Assembly: GCA_000438075.1 (NCBI GenBank)
Contig: FR903534.1
Location: 11,104 to 26,934, forward strand
DNA from: Clostridium sp. CAG:609
GTDB lineage: Bacteria; Bacillota_I; Bacilli_A; RF39; UBA660
Direction of reading: 5' to 3'
DNA length: 15,831 nt
The notes below the pieces were generated by a model that was given only the letters and a program-made list of their open reading frames with translations, did no database searches and was not told the DNA's origin. Position numbers and translations under genes: made by a program. This document shows positions 12,442-15,831 of this stretch, piece after piece; positions within the stretch are counted from its first letter, which is position 1; the number at the start of each line of letters is the position of its first letter.

Positions 12442-13182
12442 ATGAAAAAAGCTGAAGAATTAGAATTATTTGAAAAATATGCAAAAGGAAATAAAGAAGC
12501 ATATGAAACTTTAACAAAATACTTTTTACCAGAAGTTATAACAATAGCTAAATCATTTCATAAACTTAACAAAGATATACCTATGGAAGATTTTGTGCAA
12601 GAAGGATGCATCGGATTAATCAAAGCAATGCCTATTTTTGCAAGAAGTCCCAAAACTTATGGAAGATTTTGTGGAATGGCGCGTGAAAAAATAAAAGCAA
12701 GTTTAATTCATTTTATAGCAAATCAAAACGAAGTTTTAGAAACCCGCGGAGAAATTGAAAAGAGAGTTTCAAAAAATAAATATAGCAACTTAAGAAAAAT
12801 TAATCTCGAAGAACCTAAGCAAGGAACAATTAACTATAGTGATAATTTTATTGATGTAATTATGACTAAATCAATTATTGATGAAATACTAAAAATAATG
12901 AATGAAAACCCATTTTTTAGTGAAAATAGAAAAAAAGTATTAATGCATACATATGGAATTAATAATTGTGAAGTTTTAACTCAAACAGAACTTGCATCAT
13001 TGCTTGGAATTACCGCAACAAGAATACAACAACTTGATGAAGAAAACATTGAAAAACTAAGAGAATTATTTATTCAAAAAGAATTTGAATGGTTATTTAA
13101 TTTAACTGATAAAATACCTCTAGAAGATTTATATAAAGAATTTAAAAGTACATATCCTACTTTAGTTTTAACCAAAAAATAA
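12442..13182 (+). CDS. Divergent sigma-70-like RNA polymerase sigma factor
   Basis: 246 residues. Region 2 is seen at about 12-94, with KGNKEAYETLTKYFLP and the core-binding helix DFVQEGCIGLIKAMPIF (50-66). Region 4 is seen at about 160-212, with QTELASLLGITATRIQQLDEENIEKLR as the DNA-binding helix-turn-helix. Between them lies a charged linker (about 95-150) with no clear region 3. The part that normally melts and reads the -10 box (regions 2.3-2.4) is unusual: GRFCGMAREKIKASLIHFIA has no Trp pair. No anti-sigma gene lies next to it. A C-terminal tail of about 34 residues (213-246) is extra. It probably directs RNA polymerase to a special promoter set; sporulation neighbours make that a possible context. 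Its last 15 bases overlap the convergent spmB gene. Confidence 0.8.
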   Translation: MKKAEELELFEKYAKGNKEAYETLTKYFLPEVITIAKSFHKLNKDIPMEDFVQEGCIGLIKAMPIFARSPKTYGRFCGMAREKIKASLIHFIANQNEVLETRGEIEKRVSKNKYSNLRKINLEEPKQGTINYSDNFIDVIMTKSIIDEILKIMNENPFFSENRKKVLMHTYGINNCEVLTQTELASLLGITATRIQQLDEENIEKLRELFIQKEFEWLFNLTDKIPLEDLYKEFKSTYPTLVLTKK

Positions 13183-13689
13183 TGAAGATAAAATAAAAGC
13201 AACAGTTATTCCAATTAAATCAGCAATTAAACCTACACTTAAAGAATACCTTATCTTTTTAACACCAACTGAACCAAAATACAATGCTAAAACATAAATC
13301 GTAGTATCCGTACAACCTTGTAAAACACTTGCAAGTCTTCCTGTATATGAATCAGGTCCATAATTTATAAATATATCATTCATTATAGCTAATGTTGCAG
13401 TTCCACTAATTGGTCTAAGTATTGCCATCGGAAGAATATCCAAAGGAATATTTATAATTTCAAATATTGGTTTAAAAACATCTAATACTTCATAAACAAA
13501 ATTACTATCTAAAAATATATTGATAGCAAAAACCATTGCAACAACATTAGGAAAAACACTCAAAGATATTTGTAAACCTTCTTTAGCACCATCTAAAAAT
13601 GAATCATACAAATTAACTTTTTTAATAAAACCATAAAAAATTACAACAAATACAAAAAGAGGAATAACTAACTTTGAAATATAATTCAT
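13168..13689 (-). CDS. spmB: Spore maturation protein SpmB
   Basis: 173 residues, an integral membrane protein of the nucleoside-recognition (Gate) family with several hydrophobic segments (about 4-24, 42-60, 85-104, 125-145, 150-172). Typical motifs are RPISGTATLAIMNDIF (about 92-107) and GCTDTTIYVLALYFGSVG (about 125-142). In Bacillus SpmA and SpmB act together in spore core dehydration and heat resistance. The ATG overlaps the spmA stop by four bases (ATGA) and AGAGGT lies just upstream, so the pair is coupled. The stop overlaps the sigma-like gene on the other strand. Confidence 0.95.
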   Translation of the reverse strand: MNYISKLVIPLFVFVVIFYGFIKKVNLYDSFLDGAKEGLQISLSVFPNVVAMVFAINIFLDSNFVYEVLDVFKPIFEIINIPLDILPMAILRPISGTATLAIMNDIFINYGPDSYTGRLASVLQGCTDTTIYVLALYFGSVGVKKIRYSLSVGLIADLIGITVAFILSSLFFG

Positions 13690-14267
13690 TTTTTACCTCT
13701 CTTTCTTATGAAATAATCAATTAATACAGCTCCGATACATGAACAAAATGTAGCAATAGTACCTGGAATAATAATCTCAGATGGATTAAGGGAACCATGT
13801 GCTATTCTTAAAGCTAAAACAGTTGTGGGAACTACCGTAACACCCGCAGTATTTAAAACTAAAAAAGTTATCATTGGTACACTTGCTGTATCTTTTTTTT
13901 CATTTATTTTTTGAAGTTCCACCATCGCCTTTAAACCAAAAGGTGTTGCAGCACTACCTAGCCCCATCATATTAGCAGCAATATTTGATGCAATATAACC
14001 TAAAGATGGATTATCCTTAGGAACACTTGGAAATAACCTTGATAATATTGGTTCTAAAAATGCTGCAAATTGTTTTAACATACCAGCATCTTCAGCAATC
14101 TTCATAATTCCTGACCACAACACAATAACTGGAAAAATAGATAGCATTAATTCTAAAGCTTCATTTCCATTTGTTAAAATACTTTCATTGATATTGCCAA
14201 TATTACCAGTTAAAAATGAATAAACAACTCCGATTATAATTAAGAAAAACCAAATATAACTTACCAT
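13686..14267 (-). CDS. spmA: Spore maturation protein SpmA
   Basis: 193 residues, the membrane partner of SpmB. It shows the family's Gate-domain features: LMLSIFPVIVLWSGIMKIAEDAG, the segment NIAANMMGLGSAATPFGLKAM (in parts, about 92-112) and NTAGVTVVPTTVLALR (about 136-151), with a basic end RKRGKK. An ATG at 14276 is in frame, but the ATG at 14267 follows AAGGA at nine bases and gives MVSYIWFFLIIIG, matching the MVxxIW beginning of Bacillus SpmA. It overlaps the dacB stop by seven bases and ends in TGA inside the spmB start, so the three genes form one operon read from the dacB promoter. Confidence 0.95.
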   Translation of the reverse strand: MVSYIWFFLIIIGVVYSFLTGNIGNINESILTNGNEALELMLSIFPVIVLWSGIMKIAEDAGMLKQFAAFLEPILSRLFPSVPKDNPSLGYIASNIAANMMGLGSAATPFGLKAMVELQKINEKKDTASVPMITFLVLNTAGVTVVPTTVLALRIAHGSLNPSEIIIPGTIATFCSCIGAVLIDYFIRKRGKK

Positions 14268-15334
14268 CTTAACCATTCCTTTAACTTAACCCACCATGAT
14301 TTATGTTTTACTTCTTTTACTTTGACATATACATCTTCAACTCTAACTACTTTATCATTTAACTTTATTTTTACTTCACCTACTACATCATTATCTCTAT
14401 ATTTTTTATTCTCATAGATATTATAATCTATTTCTATTTTATCTTTATCACTTAAAACTGACACATAAATATCATTATTAATATATAACGTATTATCCTT
14501 ATATAGTTTTTCATCCTTTATCCTTATTTTATCTTTATCCAATACTTTAACACTTTTATATTTTCTAAATATTTCTTCATACATATTTTTATGATCTATA
14601 AAATCATTACCATCATTTAAAGTAACTATAACAACATTTATATTATTTCTACTTCCTGTTGTAACTAAAGTTCTGTGTGCTTTTTTAGTAAATCCAGTTT
14701 TACCTCCAGTTATATAATCTTCACTTAATAATAATTTATTTTTATTTGTCCAACTATATGTCTTATAATTTGTTTTAACAGTATACTTTTTAGTACCAAA
14801 TATTTCTCTAAATACTTTATTTTTCATCGCATACCTAGTTAAAAGTGCCATATCTTTAGCAGTTGAGATATTTCCATTACCATCATTATCTTCTAAACCA
14901 TGAGGATTTATAAAATAACTATTCTTCATTCCAATATCAGTAGCTAACTTGTTCATAAGTTTAGCAAAATTATCATTACTACCTGCAACATTTTTTGCTA
15001 AAACTATCGCAGCATCATTACCACTTCTAAGCATTAACCCATATAACAAATCTTTAATAGTTAATTTTTCTCCAACCTCAATATATACTGCACTTCCATA
15101 AGCTTTTAAAACTTCTTCCCCAACTTCTACATTTTTATTAATATCAACATTTTCAATAGTAACTATCGCTGTAAGTATTTTAGTAATACTTGCAATCAGT
15201 CTTTTATCATCAACATTCTTTTCATAGTAAACTATATCATTATCTAAATCATATGCAATATAACTTGATGCACTTATTGCAAAAACTTTTACTGGCACTA
15301 ACAACAACACTAAAAAACAAAGTATTTTTTTCAT
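14261..15334 (-). CDS. dacB: D-alanyl-D-alanine carboxypeptidase, DacB type (penicillin-binding protein 5*)
   Basis: 357 residues. A signal peptide (about 1-19, cleavage after VFA) directs export. The peptidase S11 motifs are all present: S49-x-x-K52 (SITK, catalytic Ser49), SGN (104-106) and KTG (212-214). A C-terminal strand domain and an amphipathic, Trp-rich end (KSWWVKLKEWLRW) suit membrane attachment. The enzyme removes the last D-Ala of peptidoglycan stem peptides. In B. subtilis DacB is made in the mother cell and lowers cross-linking of spore cortex, and its gene is followed by spmA and spmB exactly as here. GGGG lies six bases before the ATG. A sigma-E-like promoter candidate is upstream. 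Confidence 0.95.
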   Translation of the reverse strand: MKKILCFLVLLLVPVKVFAISASSYIAYDLDNDIVYYEKNVDDKRLIASITKILTAIVTIENVDINKNVEVGEEVLKAYGSAVYIEVGEKLTIKDLLYGLMLRSGNDAAIVLAKNVAGSNDNFAKLMNKLATDIGMKNSYFINPHGLEDNDGNGNISTAKDMALLTRYAMKNKVFREIFGTKKYTVKTNYKTYSWTNKNKLLLSEDYITGGKTGFTKKAHRTLVTTGSRNNINVVIVTLNDGNDFIDHKNMYEEIFRKYKSVKVLDKDKIRIKDEKLYKDNTLYINNDIYVSVLSDKDKIEIDYNIYENKKYRDNDVVGEVKIKLNDKVVRVEDVYVKVKEVKHKSWWVKLKEWLRW

Positions 15335-15352
15335 ATGTTACCCCTTTATTTA

Positions 15353-15379
15353 AGATTATGAATTTACTTTTGAAAATAT
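15353..15379 (-). promoter_or_regulatory. Possible sporulation (sigma-E-like) promoter of dacB-spmA-spmB
   Basis: On the minus strand ATATT (15379-15375) is followed after 14 bases by CATAATCT (15360-15353), similar to the sigma-E pattern (ATA in the -35, CATACAAT in the -10). No sigma-A promoter of the quality seen elsewhere is found here. In B. subtilis this operon is mother-cell expressed, which fits. Confidence 0.35.
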
Positions 15380-15396
15380 CCATGGTAGAATATAAT
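15370..15396 (+). promoter_or_regulatory. Promoter of the right-edge gene
   Basis: Perfect TATAAT (15391-15396). Upstream are TTGAAA (15370-15375, spacing 15) or TTTTGA (15368-15373, spacing 17). It overlaps the dacB promoter candidate on the other strand. Confidence 0.5.
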
Positions 15397-15414
15397 TAAG
15401 ATGCAGGTGGTTTT

Positions 15415-15831
15415 ATGAGTAGTATTAACTTTTATTTAGCAAAATTAACTCATAATTTATTAATTGATGAGAATATTTTTATGATTGAACCAATTTTAAT
15501 CAAAGAATTTAAGAAAGCTATTATCGATATAAACAATAATTGGGAAATTTATGAAACAAATTTTAAAGAAAATATTAAATTTGTTTTTAGCATTGATGAA
15601 CAAATGATATTTACAGTACTTGCTAGCAAATTAAAACTAGAATTTTTAAATAAAGACCCAGAGTACTGCGGTGAACTTGTAACCACCTTATCGCAATTTC
15701 AAAAAAGCCCTATTAATCTAGCAGACTATGCTAAGATAGTCCTTGATGAACCACTATACACTGCAATAATTAATACAGTTGCAATGAGTAACATATTTTG
15801 TTATCAAGAATTCTTTCAAATAATTTATCAA
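15415..15831 (+). CDS. Unrecognised protein, 5' part (cut by window edge)
   Basis: An open frame of 139 codons runs to the window edge without a stop. The ATG is preceded by AGGTGG at four bases and a TATAAT 18 bases before, so it is a real gene start. The protein begins MSSINFYLAKLTH and is predicted helical, hydrophilic and cytoplasmic, without signal peptide, membrane segment or a motif I recognise. In B. subtilis the dacB neighbours are ypuI, scpB and scpA, but I see no clear match to these and the gene is transcribed away from dacB. Confidence 0.75.
   Translation, partial: MSSINFYLAKLTHNLLIDENIFMIEPILIKEFKKAIIDINNNWEIYETNFKENIKFVFSIDEQMIFTVLASKLKLEFLNKDPEYCGELVTTLSQFQKSPINLADYAKIVLDEPLYTAIINTVAMSNIFCYQEFFQIIYQ

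Noticed and set aside
15190..15399. Open frame of 69 codons on the plus strand over the dacB start
   Set aside because: It is antisense to the dacB signal peptide region and has no ribosome binding site.
1..15831. CRISPR arrays, insertion sequences, prophage genes or long direct repeats
   Set aside because: None was seen on either strand by eye; only short AT-rich words recur.

Overview
The window is very AT-rich DNA (roughly 70% A+T or more by eye) with tightly packed genes. It reads as a chromosomal segment of an endospore-forming, low-GC member of the Bacillota, probably an uncultured Bacilli-type lineage. The evidence is Gram-positive promoters (TTTACA or TTGNNN, 17 bp, TATAAT), Shine-Dalgarno sites of the AGGTG type, spore genes (yutH-, yunB-, spmA-, spmB- and dacB-like) and gene order recalling two Bacillus subtilis loci. 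TGA is used as a stop (spmA and the large permease end in it), so the standard bacterial code applies. The phylum-level call is an inference from gene content, not from a marker tree.

Left part (1-2800): the 3' end of a tRNA-Asn with its terminator; a convergent zinc-ribbon membrane protein with a long leader; a divergent pair of a CvfD/YugI-like S1 RNA-binding protein and a NifU-type Fe-S scaffold; and a YutH-like spore coat kinase homologue overlapping the nifU tail. Next (2806-4106) is a secreted fibronectin-III protein whose reading frame is cut by one in-frame TAA and continues for 88 more codons. From 4109 to 7595 lies a minus-strand series: a tail-anchored acidic protein, YunB, a second C-terminally anchored protein, YutD, and a V/P/Q-rich protein from its own promoter. 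nifU, yutH, yutD and yunB homologues all belong to the yut/yun region of B. subtilis.

Middle part (7650-11550): a single-cluster ferredoxin on the plus strand, then a four-gene minus-strand cassette. The cassette holds a membrane-anchored XRE-type regulator with a large outer domain, an ABC ATPase and two FtsX-like permeases, one full-size and one miniature. The regulator promoter and the region before the ATPase share a TTGCAATAA element. This is the best candidate for a little-described system: a one-component membrane sensor controlling its own export or envelope-stress transporter.

Right part (11587-15831): rluB, then a divergently transcribed and unusual sigma-70-like factor, then spmB-spmA-dacB as an overlapping minus-strand operon, and finally the start of an unrecognised plus-strand gene cut by the window edge. 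In B. subtilis fer, rluB, spmB, spmA and dacB also lie near each other. Here the ABC cassette and the sigma factor occupy the space between these conserved genes. Many obvious start codons are in fact part of the ribosome binding site. Several starts were therefore moved downstream, and each entry gives the reason.
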